Part shown: positions 7,846 to 16,708 of the stretch, in pieces | How positions within the stretch are numbered: position 1 is the stretch's first letter | Layout of the letters: each line of letters begins with the position of its first letter | Assembly (NCBI GenBank): GCA_023394615.1 | Contig: JAEXAI010000002.1 | Location: forward strand, 170,767 to 234,766 | Length of the DNA: 64,000 nt | Source of the DNA: Actinomycetes bacterium | Lineage (GTDB): Bacteria > Actinomycetota > Coriobacteriia > Coriobacteriales > Eggerthellaceae | Direction: 5' to 3' | Position numbers and translations under genes: made by a program | Notes under the pieces: generated by a model | Told to the model about the DNA's origin: nothing | The model's input: only the letters and a program-made list of their open reading frames with translations | Database searches by the model: none

Positions 7846-9832
7846 CGGCGATGTTTGCGCACAAGGTGGCGCACAAGGAACACGAGGCCCACCACTGCAG
7901 CTACCAGCACTACCACAGCTGCATATACCACGTAGGCAAATTTGTTCAAGTTGGTGAAGTGCGCAGCGAAAAAGCCTTGATTTACGTTGCTGAAGCGCTC
8001 TTCTGGCTGTGTGTCGCCTGAATACAGTTCCGGCAAACCGCTCGCCCCTACGTCGTGCGAGCTTGCATACTGGTACAGAGCAATCCATTCCTTCAACTCG
8101 CGCATTTGACCAGAGGCCGTTTGATAATGCACCACTCGCGCGGTCAAGTTGCTCGGGTCAAGCGTTTCTCCGGATTCATCGCGCAGTGTTACGTTCAACA
8201 TGCCGAAAGACTGGTCGCTCACCATACCCAACATGCTGGCGACATCTTGTGTGGTGCTCAGTTTGTACAGCGTGTCATCGTTTCTTGAAACGTCGATCCA
8301 CGCCCCTGTGGTCTTGTCGCATATGCGAACAGATGTCACTTGGTTCATGAACAGCCTGTCGCTGTCGTAGGTGAATTCCAATCCCGAGAATGCAAGCTGC
8401 ACACCGGTCATCATCTTCGAAATTGAGCGCGACACCTCGCAAAGATCGTAAATATCATGTCCGCTCACAGAGGCCGTCACCAGCGGACTGCCGGCGCGTC
8501 CGTCGCCTTTCGATTGGTAGAGCGACAACACGTTGAAAATGTCGCCTGTCGTGACATCCCCTTCGAATATGGCCGATCGAATGGACCCGGTGGGCGTGAG
8601 GCACACATCCACATCATCGACTCCGGCCTGTTGCAGCGCATACGAATAGGAGTCGGCGACCGTTTGCCCGATAAGGTTGTTGCCGAAGTTCTCGTCTAGG
8701 TACGCTAGATCCTCCGTCGTCTGGTTCGAATAGGCCATACTTTCATTCAAAGCGGTGGGAATCTCATAGTACGCCAGGTAATCACTTTGAATCTTGTCCT
8801 CATCAGTTTTGATTAGGGCGGTGGTAGCGCTGTCTTCGGGCACTGATTCGTTCAGCATCACGTTTTTGTAGTTACCAAGGCTCCATGTGCCGTCCTTGTA
8901 ATTCAAATCAAGCACACCTAGCGCATTGAGCGAGACACCGGGGCCCACGACAATGCAGCCGTTTATTAGCAGAGGGTCGTCCAAGATAACGTGCGAATGA
9001 CCTGACACAATCACATCGATTCCACTTACCTTCCAGCCAATTTCTGGTCTTCGCCGGTGACGGTGCCGCTATGACTTAAGAGCACCACCAGATCGCAACC
9101 TTCTTGATCGCGGAGGAATTTCACGTAATCTTGCGCCGTTTTGATGATGTCGGCGAAGGCGTACTCTTCCGTGGAAGTGTAGTCTGCTGCTTCTTTGCCC
9201 ATCAGCGAAAAAACGCCCACTTTATGACCGTTCGTCTGGATGATCTGGTAGTTCGAAACGCCCGATGCGGCCAGTGGGTTGGCGCTGTTGTCTGTGGCTG
9301 TATGGGATGTGTCTGCCGAATTCATCAAGTTTGAGCACAGCACCGGTGCAGTGCCTCCTAAGCTGCGATAGCTGCTCAACTCTTTAACCAGCGCCTGGTC
9401 GCCGTAGTCGAAATCGTGATTGCCTAGCGCGATAGCGTTGTACCCCAGTCGGCTCATCTGCGAAAGTTCTACCGCATCTGTGGTGAGCAGCGTTGCGAAG
9501 ATAGTGCCTTCGGAAAAGTCGCCGCTGTCGAACACCAGCGTCTTATCCGTTAAGCGGTTGTCCTGCAGCGCGGTGGCCAAGCGCGCGAACCCGCCCAGAT
9601 TGCTTGTAGTGCCATCGGCATTCCTGAATTTGCCGGGTGCGTCTTGCGAATGCGTGTCCGTGGTGCATAGTATGCGCACGCCGTCAGCGTTGGGTGCGGA
9701 ATCAACTGCTGTGCTTGCGTATGCCGTGTTCGCACTGGCAACCGAACCCGAAATGGCCAGCAGCACGATTAGTGCGAGTGCCCACAAGAAAGCTACCCTG
9801 CGATGACGTGCAGAACCCGATAGTGCGTCCAT
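7821..9832 (-). pseudogene. Membrane-anchored 5'-nucleotidase, broken by one frameshift
   Basis: The N-terminal frame (start 9832, AGGAGG site) carries a signal peptide and the metallophosphoesterase motifs 'TDTHSQ', 'DSGDFSEG', 'GNHDFDYG' and 'LLSHSG'. It hits a stop at 9026 just after 'DQKLAG'. The next motif 'SGHSH' and the whole C-terminal 5'-nucleotidase domain continue in another frame down to 7821, ending in a membrane span (about 30 residues from the end). Adding one base near 9030 (GGAAGG to GGAAAGG) would restore 'KLAGKVSGIDVIVSGHSH'. The family cleaves nucleoside monophosphates or cyclic nucleotides outside the membrane. It is either a recent pseudogene or a sequencing error. Confidence 0.85.
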
Positions 9833-10159
9833 ATTTCCTCCTGGCGTTTCCCCCGGTATTACTCTACTGCGATGCATCGGCGCGACCATCGATGTAATGT
9901 TTTCAACTCGCTGTCATGGGTAGGCAAACGAATTGCGGCATGAGGGGAATTATACATGAGGGCGTACCTATTCCGTATGACTGTTGATGCTGGTGGACAG
10001 CTTGTCGGGTGGCTTATAGGGTGGATTATAGTGAACCGCTCGCCTTTATCTTCGGAATAGGGGTTGCGCTTGCATGGTGGCGGTGTTACTCTCTGCAATG
10101 TAGTGTTACGTGTTACTATATTTGTAGTTTTATTATTTCGAACAAGGGGACGAAAAGAC
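9833..10159. other. Intergenic region before the cobalt transporter operon
   Basis: The 327 bp hold the divergent start regions of the nucleotidase and cbiM. Three copies of GTGTTAC lie at 10083-10089, 10103-10109 and 10110-10116, the last two directly adjacent, within an AT-rich stretch that could contain the cbiM promoter. They may be a metal-regulator site. I could not recognise a cobalamin riboswitch here. Confidence 0.4.
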
Positions 10160-11185
10160 ATGCATATTCCGGAGAACTACCTCTCGCCAAGTTCCTGCGG
10201 TGTGTTGGGTCTGGCGATGGTGCCGGTATGGGCTCATTGCATAAAAAAGGTCAAGAACACGATGCCACGCGAGCAGATTGCCTACATCGGTGTGTTCGCC
10301 GCTTTTTCATTTCTGCTGATGATGTTCAATATTCCTTTGCCAGGTGGTACTACCGGGCATGCGGTGGGCGGTACGCTTATTGCGATTCTCCTTGGGCCGG
10401 AAGCGGCATGCTTGGCCGTGTCGGTGGCGCTTATTATCCAGGCTTTGATGTTCGGGGATGGTGGCGTGCTTGCGATAGGGGCGAATTGCTTCAATATGGC
10501 ATTCGTGCTACCGTTTCTGGGATTTGGCATCTATCGCTTTATCCGCGATCACGCTCCTGCGGCGTGGGGTGACAAAGTAGGTGCGGCCATCGGATCATAT
10601 GTGGGCATAAACGCAGCAGCTCTGCTTGCCGCGATTGAATTTGGCATACAGCCGCTACTATTTACCGATGGCGCGGGTCAGGCGCTTTATTGCCCCTATC
10701 CGCTGGCAATTTCCATTCCTGCCATGACCATTCCGCATCTTCTGGTTGCGGGCGTTGTCGAAGCTATTGCGACTGTGGCCATCTATTCTTTCGTGAAGAA
10801 GGCCGCGCCTGATTACATCTATCAGCCCGCCGATGCTCAGGTAGGCGCATCATCACATAAAAGCTCGCTTCGACCGGTCTATGTGCTTGTTGCAGCGCTG
10901 GTCGTTTTGACGCCGCTGGGTCTTTTGGCCGAGGGCACTGCATGGGGCGAGTGGGGTGCAGACGAGATTGCAGATGTGGCGACGGCCGGTCAATCGCTGG
11001 GCTACACTCCGACAGGCTTGTCGGATGGGTGGAGCCTCGAGACTATTATGCCCGATTACGCGTTATCCGGTATGCCAGATTTCGTTGCTTACATTCTGTC
11101 AGCCGTTATCGGAGTTGCTTTGCTGGTGATAGTGTTCAAAGTCGCGGCATCGTTTATGTCGCGTCGAAAGGTCGACCCTGCATAG
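10160..11185 (+). CDS. cbiM: Cobalt ECF transporter substrate-binding component, CbiM-CbiN fusion
   Basis: The 341-residue membrane protein starts MHIPENYLSP. This places His2 directly after the initiator Met, as CbiM needs for binding Co(II). Residues up to about 215 form the CbiM bundle. A linker and a C-terminal part with two spans ('YVLVAALVVLTPLGLLAEG' and a terminal one) with an extracytoplasmic loop match CbiN. With CbiQ and CbiO encoded next it makes a cobalt importer; nickel is an alternative substrate in this family. ATG 10160 has an AAGGGGAC site. A fused CbiMN is common in Actinobacteria and Clostridia. Confidence 0.92.
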   Translation: MHIPENYLSPSSCGVLGLAMVPVWAHCIKKVKNTMPREQIAYIGVFAAFSFLLMMFNIPLPGGTTGHAVGGTLIAILLGPEAACLAVSVALIIQALMFGDGGVLAIGANCFNMAFVLPFLGFGIYRFIRDHAPAAWGDKVGAAIGSYVGINAAALLAAIEFGIQPLLFTDGAGQALYCPYPLAISIPAMTIPHLLVAGVVEAIATVAIYSFVKKAAPDYIYQPADAQVGASSHKSSLRPVYVLVAALVVLTPLGLLAEGTAWGEWGADEIADVATAGQSLGYTPTGLSDGWSLETIMPDYALSGMPDFVAYILSAVIGVALLVIVFKVAASFMSRRKVDPA

Positions 11186-11288
11186 AACCTGTCTAAGGTC
11201 GCTGCTGGTTAAGAAGGTTGTAACGGAAACGCTTGAAAGCGAAAATCTTGTTCGTGATGAAGCCGCCGGGTTTAAATGCCCGACGGCT

Positions 11289-12116
11289 TTGCCTGCATGG
11301 CTTCAAAACCCGCAGAACTACGAACCACGGTCGGACAACGAGCGTTTCCTGCACAAGAATATGAGTAAGCTCGCCGGCGTGCTTTCTAGCTTGAAGCTGC
11401 AAAGGGGTGGTTTGGAATCGGAGGCGAACCTGTCTTTGGTGGAGCGCGCCTTGGCTCATGTTGATAGTGCCTACCGTCTCCTTGGTTTGCTCTCTACCAT
11501 CGTCTGTGTGTCTGCCGCTGCCAACATGTTCTTCGTTTATGCGATACTGGGCGTGTTTCTGCTGCTGATAGCTATGATGCCTGGCAGTCGTATAGTCGAT
11601 GTGCTGAAACCGGCATTGGGCGCATGCGCGTTTTCCGCGCTTATCATGCTGCCTGCTTTTTTCTTGGGGCAGTCCGAATCACTTGTGCGCGTGGCGCTGA
11701 AAGTGTTTTTGTGCGTGGGTTTCGTTATCAACCTTTCGCGCGGCACGGCTTACAACGATTTGATTGCCGGGCTTCGTGCCTACCATGTGCCAGGGCTGGT
11801 GATATTCATCCTCGACATCACCTTGAAGTACATCGTGATGTTGGGCGAGGTCGCTATGGGAGTGCTAGAATCCTTGCGTCTGCGCAGCGTAGGCAAAAAC
11901 GACGATAAACGAGGATCGTCGTCAGGAGTTCTAGGCATCACGTTTTTGAAAGCGCATGATTATGCGGCTGAAATGTATGAGGCTATGGAATGCCGCGGTT
12001 TCACGGGTGAATATGTTGTCGCGAAGCGCCATCGTTTCAACGCGGCGGCAGGTGTCTATCTGGCGCTGATTGTTTTGGAATGCGTATGCTTCTTCTTTTT
12101 GGAAGGATTCATTTGA
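11289..12116 (+). CDS. cbiQ: Cobalt ECF transporter transmembrane component CbiQ
   Basis: At least 275 residues, with several membrane spans from about residue 55 and the coupling helices expected for CbiQ/EcfT ('LRAYHVPGLVIFILDITLKYI', 'MEAMECRGFTGEY'-like region near the end). It couples CbiM to the ATPase. The start is uncertain. TTG 11289 is the first standard start codon, but the frame is open upstream to the cbiM stop and reads a plausible N-terminus from about 11200 (VVTETLESENLVRDEAAGF), which could begin at a rare CTG. An imperfect hairpin (11263-11288) overlaps this region. The gene overlaps the cbiO start by one base. Confidence 0.85.
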   Translation: MPAWLQNPQNYEPRSDNERFLHKNMSKLAGVLSSLKLQRGGLESEANLSLVERALAHVDSAYRLLGLLSTIVCVSAAANMFFVYAILGVFLLLIAMMPGSRIVDVLKPALGACAFSALIMLPAFFLGQSESLVRVALKVFLCVGFVINLSRGTAYNDLIAGLRAYHVPGLVIFILDITLKYIVMLGEVAMGVLESLRLRSVGKNDDKRGSSSGVLGITFLKAHDYAAEMYEAMECRGFTGEYVVAKRHRFNAAAGVYLALIVLECVCFFFLEGFI

Positions 12117-12838
12117 TGAAAACGTCGCTGGCTGAAAAATCGCAGACGGAAGGGCGCTTCTCTGACGCGCCGCTCATCGAGTTTTCCCATATCGTATTCG
12201 CCTACGATGAAGACCTCGTCATCGACGACGTGTCGTTTCAGGTGTTTCCAGGCGAACTTGTAGCGCTGACCGGGCCGAACGGGTCGGGGAAATCGAGCAT
12301 CCTGCGCGTGATGAACGGATTGTCCTTTGCGCAATCGGGCACGTATCGTTTCGACGGGCAGGCAGTTGATGCTGCCAGCATGAAAGATGCTCATGCGGCG
12401 AAGCGTTTCCATCAGCGTCTCGGGTATATCTTCCAGAATTCGGACACGCAGCTTTTCTGTCCGAGCGTGCGTGAGGAAATCGCTTTCGGGCCGCGACAGA
12501 TGGGGCTGACGGACGAGGAGGTGGATGCGCGAACCGATGAGATGCTGGATCTTTTGGGCGTGCGCAATCTGGCGACGCGCGCACCGTATCGTCTGTCGGG
12601 AGGCGAAAAGCGTCGTGTGGCACTGGCATGTATCATTGCCATGAATCCTGATGCGTTGGTGCTCGACGAACCGATGAACGGTCTTGACGAGGACGCGCAG
12701 GAATGGTTGCTAGGGTTTTTGCGCGATTTGGCGGATGCGGGCAAAACGGTGCTGTTGACTACGCATCATCGCGATGTGGTACAGCAACTCAACGCGCGCG
12801 AGCTTCATATGGATAAGAATCACCGTCTCGTTCAATAG
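12116..12838 (+). CDS. cbiO: Cobalt ECF transporter ATP-binding protein CbiO
   Basis: The 240-residue ABC ATPase has Walker A GPNGSGKS, the Q-loop 'YIFQNSDTQLF' typical of ECF ATPases, the signature LSGGEKRR, Walker B 'ALVLDEP' and the H-loop 'LLTTHH'. It powers the CbiMNQ importer. ATG 12116 overlaps the cbiQ stop (TGATG), so the two genes are translationally coupled. The upstream frame is open but belongs to another frame of cbiQ. Confidence 0.92.
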   Translation: MKTSLAEKSQTEGRFSDAPLIEFSHIVFAYDEDLVIDDVSFQVFPGELVALTGPNGSGKSSILRVMNGLSFAQSGTYRFDGQAVDAASMKDAHAAKRFHQRLGYIFQNSDTQLFCPSVREEIAFGPRQMGLTDEEVDARTDEMLDLLGVRNLATRAPYRLSGGEKRRVALACIIAMNPDALVLDEPMNGLDEDAQEWLLGFLRDLADAGKTVLLTTHHRDVVQQLNARELHMDKNHRLVQ

Positions 12839-12883
12839 GGCCACGTATCAAAGCGCCTTGTTCTCTTAGGCGTTATTCGCGTG

Positions 12884-13705
12884 CTATTTTAGGCTCTCAA
12901 GCCACCCGGGTCGTTCCACGCGCATTTTTTGCACGCCTTTACCGAAAATGCCCGAGGTCTCGCCTTGGATGACAGCTCGCCTTGCTCGTTCGGGGTCGTC
13001 GATAATCGATCCGGCCATACAGTCGACGCCGTAATCGTAGAGCACGGGAGCGGGAACCACGCTTGGGCCCACAAGCACCGTGGAGCCGCCACGCGAAAGC
13101 TCGAGCAAGCGCGGCATCGTCTTATTCGTGAGTGTGATGCCGGTCATGAAGGTGAAATCTTGTGACGGTAGCAGGTATTCGCAGGCAGGGTCGGGAACGT
13201 CGCTGCCGTGTGGGTCGCGCTCCAGCACCGTGAGATTGCACTCATTGGCCATGCGCTCGATGAGGGGGAAATGCCCCACCACGGTCACGTCTTTTCCTGC
13301 ACAGAGTCTGCTGTACAGGTCGAATCCATCGTTTGTGCCCTTCTGCTCGATGCGCATTCCCACCTGCGCCGCATGCTCGGGGGTAGAGTACCAAGCGTTC
13401 AGGGCGGCCACGCCCACGCTGGCCTCCATGAAATTCCAGCTGGTGCACTGGCAGGCCAAATCGCGCAGGGTCATATAGACGGCTTTGCCGCCCAGCTCAA
13501 AATTGCCCGACCCGCCCGAGCATGCCAGTGCCATACCGCAGCCGCTTTCGGCCTCGATGAAAACCCAGTGTCGTCCAAGGGCCATGTCTTTGACGCCGAT
13601 GTCCTCAGGGATGCCGAAGATGAGGTCTTTATAGAGCGCCCAAGTTTCCGGAAGCTTTTGAATCTCTTGCCAACCTGGCTTATGCGGGTGGTTTTCGCAG
13701 GGCAT
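12884..13705 (-). CDS. DUF364-like putative heavy-metal chelation protein
   Basis: The 273-residue cytosolic protein resembles the DUF364/DUF4213 group, proposed to bind heavy metals or metal-sulfur precursors and often encoded near metal or molybdenum genes. Visible features are a Cys-rich first half ('GCGMALACSGGSG', 'LACQCTSW'), the conserved 'VGVAALNAWYST' segment, 'VTVVGHFPL' and a C-terminal Rossmann-like 'STVLVGPSVVPAPVLYDYG'. ATG 13705 has an AAAGGAG site. It converges on the cobalt operon. The assignment to a family is from pattern memory; the metal and reaction are unknown. Confidence 0.75.
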   Translation of the reverse strand: MPCENHPHKPGWQEIQKLPETWALYKDLIFGIPEDIGVKDMALGRHWVFIEAESGCGMALACSGGSGNFELGGKAVYMTLRDLACQCTSWNFMEASVGVAALNAWYSTPEHAAQVGMRIEQKGTNDGFDLYSRLCAGKDVTVVGHFPLIERMANECNLTVLERDPHGSDVPDPACEYLLPSQDFTFMTGITLTNKTMPRLLELSRGGSTVLVGPSVVPAPVLYDYGVDCMAGSIIDDPERARRAVIQGETSGIFGKGVQKMRVERPGWLESLK

Positions 13706-13961
13706 AGGTTCTCCTTTGCATCTGTTGTATCGGCTCGAATCGCATTGTCTGGGCGAGCTCGTCAACGTGTCATTCTAGCATGCATTCTCCGTCAAAGATA
13801 ATTCACCTGAGTGTGTCTTTAAAAGTCACCGCAACGATACGCTCGTTGCTTATCAGATGCTGGCGGCGATAATTGCATTGTCGAGCGTATGTTAAATCTT
13901 CGTCGAATTGCCGCAGAAGGCTTATCATGGTCATTCAATCATGCAAGTGAACAGGAGAGAT

Positions 13962-15287
13962 ATGTTTTCTGAACGGGTGCTTACGGGAATAATCAAAAGA
14001 ATGGCAAAAGATCAGCTTGTTATTAATCCCACAGAGGAAACGCAGATGCCAGCACCGATACCGGGGAAGAAATACATGCTCTACATGCATGTTCCGTTCT
14101 GCGAACGCCTTTGCCCGTACTGCAGTTTCAACCGCTATCCGTTCCATCCCGAAATTGCCAGTCCCTACTTCGACAGCATGCGCAAAGAGATGATGATGCT
14201 CAAGGATTTAGGCTACGATTTCGAAAGCATTTACGTGGGCGGCGGCACGCCCACTATTATGATAGACGAGCTGTGCAAAACCATCGATTTGGCCCGCGAG
14301 AACTTCAGCATAAAAGAAGTTGCCTCGGAAACCAATCCAAACCATCTGGTGCAGCCGTATCTGAACAAATTGAAAGGCCGTGTGCAGCGTCTTTCGGTAG
14401 GGGTGCAGAGTTTCGACGATACTTTATTGAAGCAGATGGATCGCTTTGAAAAGTACGGCAGCGGGGATGAGATACTCGAGCGAATTGCCGGAGCATTACC
14501 GTATTTCGATTCCCTGAACGTCGATATGATCTTTAATTTTCCATCCCAAACCGAAGACATGCTCTTTGCAGATTTAGAGAAAGTGGCTCAAAGCGGATGC
14601 CGCCAAGTCACTTTTTCGCCGCTGTACACATCGTCGGCAACCACGAAAAAGATGTCATCGACGTTGGGCAAGCTGGACTACAATCGCGAGCAGCGCTTCT
14701 ATGGAATAATCGGCGGCGTGTTAGCTGACGGCGACGATGCTCTTTTCCGCCGCGAGACGCTTTGGACCTTCAATCGCAAAGAGGATGCGAAGCGAGGGAA
14801 TGACCCTTTGATGGTGGAGGAGTATGCGGTTTCCTACGAGGAGTACCCAGCAATAGGCAGTGGGTCGATCACCCATCTTGATGGGTCTTTGTACGTGAAC
14901 AATTTCAGCATCAGGGAATACAACGAGGCCATTGCCAAGGGCCATATGCCCATTATGGGAAAGACCGTCCTGAGCCGTCCCGACCTGATGCGCTACCGAT
15001 TCCTTCTGCAGCTTTATGGGTTGCGTCTTGACAAGAGGCAATTTGAGCGTGATTTTGGGTGCAGTGTTGAAAAGGGTTTGACCATGGAGATGGCATTCAT
15101 GCGCGCGAACAGGGCATTTGCAACCGATGACGAGAACGAGTTGACTCTCACACCCATGGGCCGCTATCTAACAGCAGTCATGTACCGACAGTTTTTAAGC
15201 GGGATAAACAACTTGCGTGATGAAGCGCGCAATGCGCTTTCGGGCCCCGAGCATGAGTTGCTTTTCGGCGAAGGCGTACCTGCCTGA
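13962..15287 (+). CDS. HemN/HemW-like radical SAM protein
   Basis: The 441-residue protein has the radical SAM cluster motif CERLCPYC followed by the HemN-type extra Cys position replaced by 'SFNRYP', then 'YVGGGTPT', 'ETNPNHL' and 'RLSVGVQSF', all typical of the coproporphyrinogen oxidase-like group. A HemN-type C-terminal domain ends the protein. Members act in anaerobic haem synthesis, haem chaperoning (HemW) or haem degradation (ChuW/HutW). The location between metal-uptake operons does not settle which. I chose ATG 13962, with AGGAGA six bases upstream, over ATG 13941. Confidence 0.85.
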   Translation: MFSERVLTGIIKRMAKDQLVINPTEETQMPAPIPGKKYMLYMHVPFCERLCPYCSFNRYPFHPEIASPYFDSMRKEMMMLKDLGYDFESIYVGGGTPTIMIDELCKTIDLARENFSIKEVASETNPNHLVQPYLNKLKGRVQRLSVGVQSFDDTLLKQMDRFEKYGSGDEILERIAGALPYFDSLNVDMIFNFPSQTEDMLFADLEKVAQSGCRQVTFSPLYTSSATTKKMSSTLGKLDYNREQRFYGIIGGVLADGDDALFRRETLWTFNRKEDAKRGNDPLMVEEYAVSYEEYPAIGSGSITHLDGSLYVNNFSIREYNEAIAKGHMPIMGKTVLSRPDLMRYRFLLQLYGLRLDKRQFERDFGCSVEKGLTMEMAFMRANRAFATDDENELTLTPMGRYLTAVMYRQFLSGINNLRDEARNALSGPEHELLFGEGVPA

Positions 15288-15404
15288 TGAGCGAGCCGTG
15301 CGGCTGGGCGGGGCAGCCACGTGGCTAGTCGAATGGCGACGCGGGATGGTCGAGTGTCAAACAGCAGATTATCTTTAGGCAGAAATATATATCAGTAATG
15401 GGGA

Positions 15405-15434
15405 TTCACAATACTATTCTCTACAGGGTATAAT
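15405..15434 (+). promoter_or_regulatory. Sigma-70-type promoter of the first FecBCD operon
   Basis: TTCACA (15405-15410) and a perfect TATAAT (15429-15434) are 18 bases apart, 55 bp upstream of the binding-protein start. The region is AT-rich compared with its surroundings. Confidence 0.6.
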
Positions 15435-15488
15435 ACTCAATCAAGTCCTATCAAGGTGAAGATGAAAGGGTATTGATTGGAGACAAGA

Positions 15489-16616
15489 ATGAGAATAACC
15501 ACCAGAAGAAAAATGCTGGCTCTGGTTGTCGCTTTGGCGATGGCTGTCAGCGGATGCTGCCTGTTGGCATCATGCGGTTCATCGGGCAATAGCTCGAGCT
15601 CGTCGAGCAGTTCAAAGGCGCAGAGTGCTACACGCACCATTACCGATGATGCCGGACGCGAAGTGTCCATTCCCGAAGTGAGCAACCTGACGAGCATCTA
15701 CAGCACCAGCCCCATCGCTCAGATGTACCTGTTCACCATGGCGCCCCAGCTCGCTGCCGGCACCAACACCACCTACACCGAAGCTGAGTTGCAGTATCTC
15801 CCGGCTGGCACCGCCGACCTGCCGAATTACGGATCATGGGCCGCTGGCGGCACCATCGATAACGAAGCAGTCATGGCGGCGGGCGTGCAGCTTCTTTTGG
15901 ATGTGACGTCATCGGATATCACCGACAGTGACATCAGCTCCGCAAATGATTTGCAGGAACAGACTGGTATTCCCGTCGTGCTCATAAATGGAGCGGTTGA
16001 CAAGACCCCCGATGCTTATCGCGCAATCGGCAAGATCTTGGGCACCGAGGAGCGTGCCGAGGAAATGGCGAACTACTGTGAGAAAGCGTACAACGACGTG
16101 ACCGCAGCGGTTGCCACGGTTCCCGAATCGCAGCGCATCAGCGTGTACTATGCTGAAGGCCCCGACGGCCTGAAGACTGAGCCGGAAGATTCGATGCACT
16201 TCACTACATTCAAAGTAGCCGGTGCTAAAGACGTAGCAACGGTTGAAAAGGGCAAGGGCGCGGGCCTGACGCAGGTGTCGCTTGAAAACGTCATTGCGTG
16301 GAACCCGCAAGTAATCATCGCATGGGACGATACCATTCGCGGAGGCGCCGATGACGCCATCCGCACCAGCAGCGATTGGGCATCCATTGATGCCGTGCAG
16401 AACAACCGTGTTTATACCATTCCCTGTGTTCCTTACACGTGGGGCGATCGCCCGCCTTCGGTAACGCGATACATTGGCATGCAGTGGCTCGCCAACAAGC
16501 TCTACCCAGAGGCTTACAATATCGACATGGAGCAGACCACTAAGGATTTCTATAAGCTATTTTTCTCGGTTGATTTGACCGATGAACAGGTAAAAGAAGT
16601 TCTTTTCGAGAAGTAA
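15489..16616 (+). CDS. FecB/BtuF-type solute-binding lipoprotein (probable molybdate/tungstate importer)
   Basis: The 375-residue protein starts with a signal sequence and lipobox 'LLASCG', then a Ser-rich spacer and the opening 'RTITDDAGREVSIP' that marks the helical-backbone (FecB/BtuF) binding proteins. It captures the substrate outside the membrane for the permease and ATPase encoded downstream. The operon also carries a MoeA homologue, so a MolA-type molybdate/tungstate role is my best inference; iron chelates, haem or cobalamin are the alternatives. ATG 15489 has a GGAG site. It is paralogous to the binding protein at 29554. Confidence 0.85.
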   Translation: MRITTRRKMLALVVALAMAVSGCCLLASCGSSGNSSSSSSSSKAQSATRTITDDAGREVSIPEVSNLTSIYSTSPIAQMYLFTMAPQLAAGTNTTYTEAELQYLPAGTADLPNYGSWAAGGTIDNEAVMAAGVQLLLDVTSSDITDSDISSANDLQEQTGIPVVLINGAVDKTPDAYRAIGKILGTEERAEEMANYCEKAYNDVTAAVATVPESQRISVYYAEGPDGLKTEPEDSMHFTTFKVAGAKDVATVEKGKGAGLTQVSLENVIAWNPQVIIAWDDTIRGGADDAIRTSSDWASIDAVQNNRVYTIPCVPYTWGDRPPSVTRYIGMQWLANKLYPEAYNIDMEQTTKDFYKLFFSVDLTDEQVKEVLFEK

Positions 16617-16656
16617 GATCCCTCCTAAAAGGGCTTTAAAACAAGCGGATCGATTG

Positions 16657-16687
16657 GGCCGCCTTTTCCGTGAGGGGAGGGGCGGCC
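16657..16687 (+). terminator. Hairpin between binding-protein and methyltransferase genes
   Basis: GGCCGCC (16657-16663) and GGCGGCC (16681-16687) pair with a 17-base loop, followed by TTAT. It probably acts as an attenuator that keeps the binding protein more abundant than the downstream products. Confidence 0.5.
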
Positions 16688-16708
16688 TTATCGAATGAAA
16701 GGGTTTGC

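Noticed and set aside
9833..10159. Cobalamin riboswitch upstream of the cobalt transporter
   Set aside because: The conserved B12-box sequence and the expected multi-stem layout could not be found.
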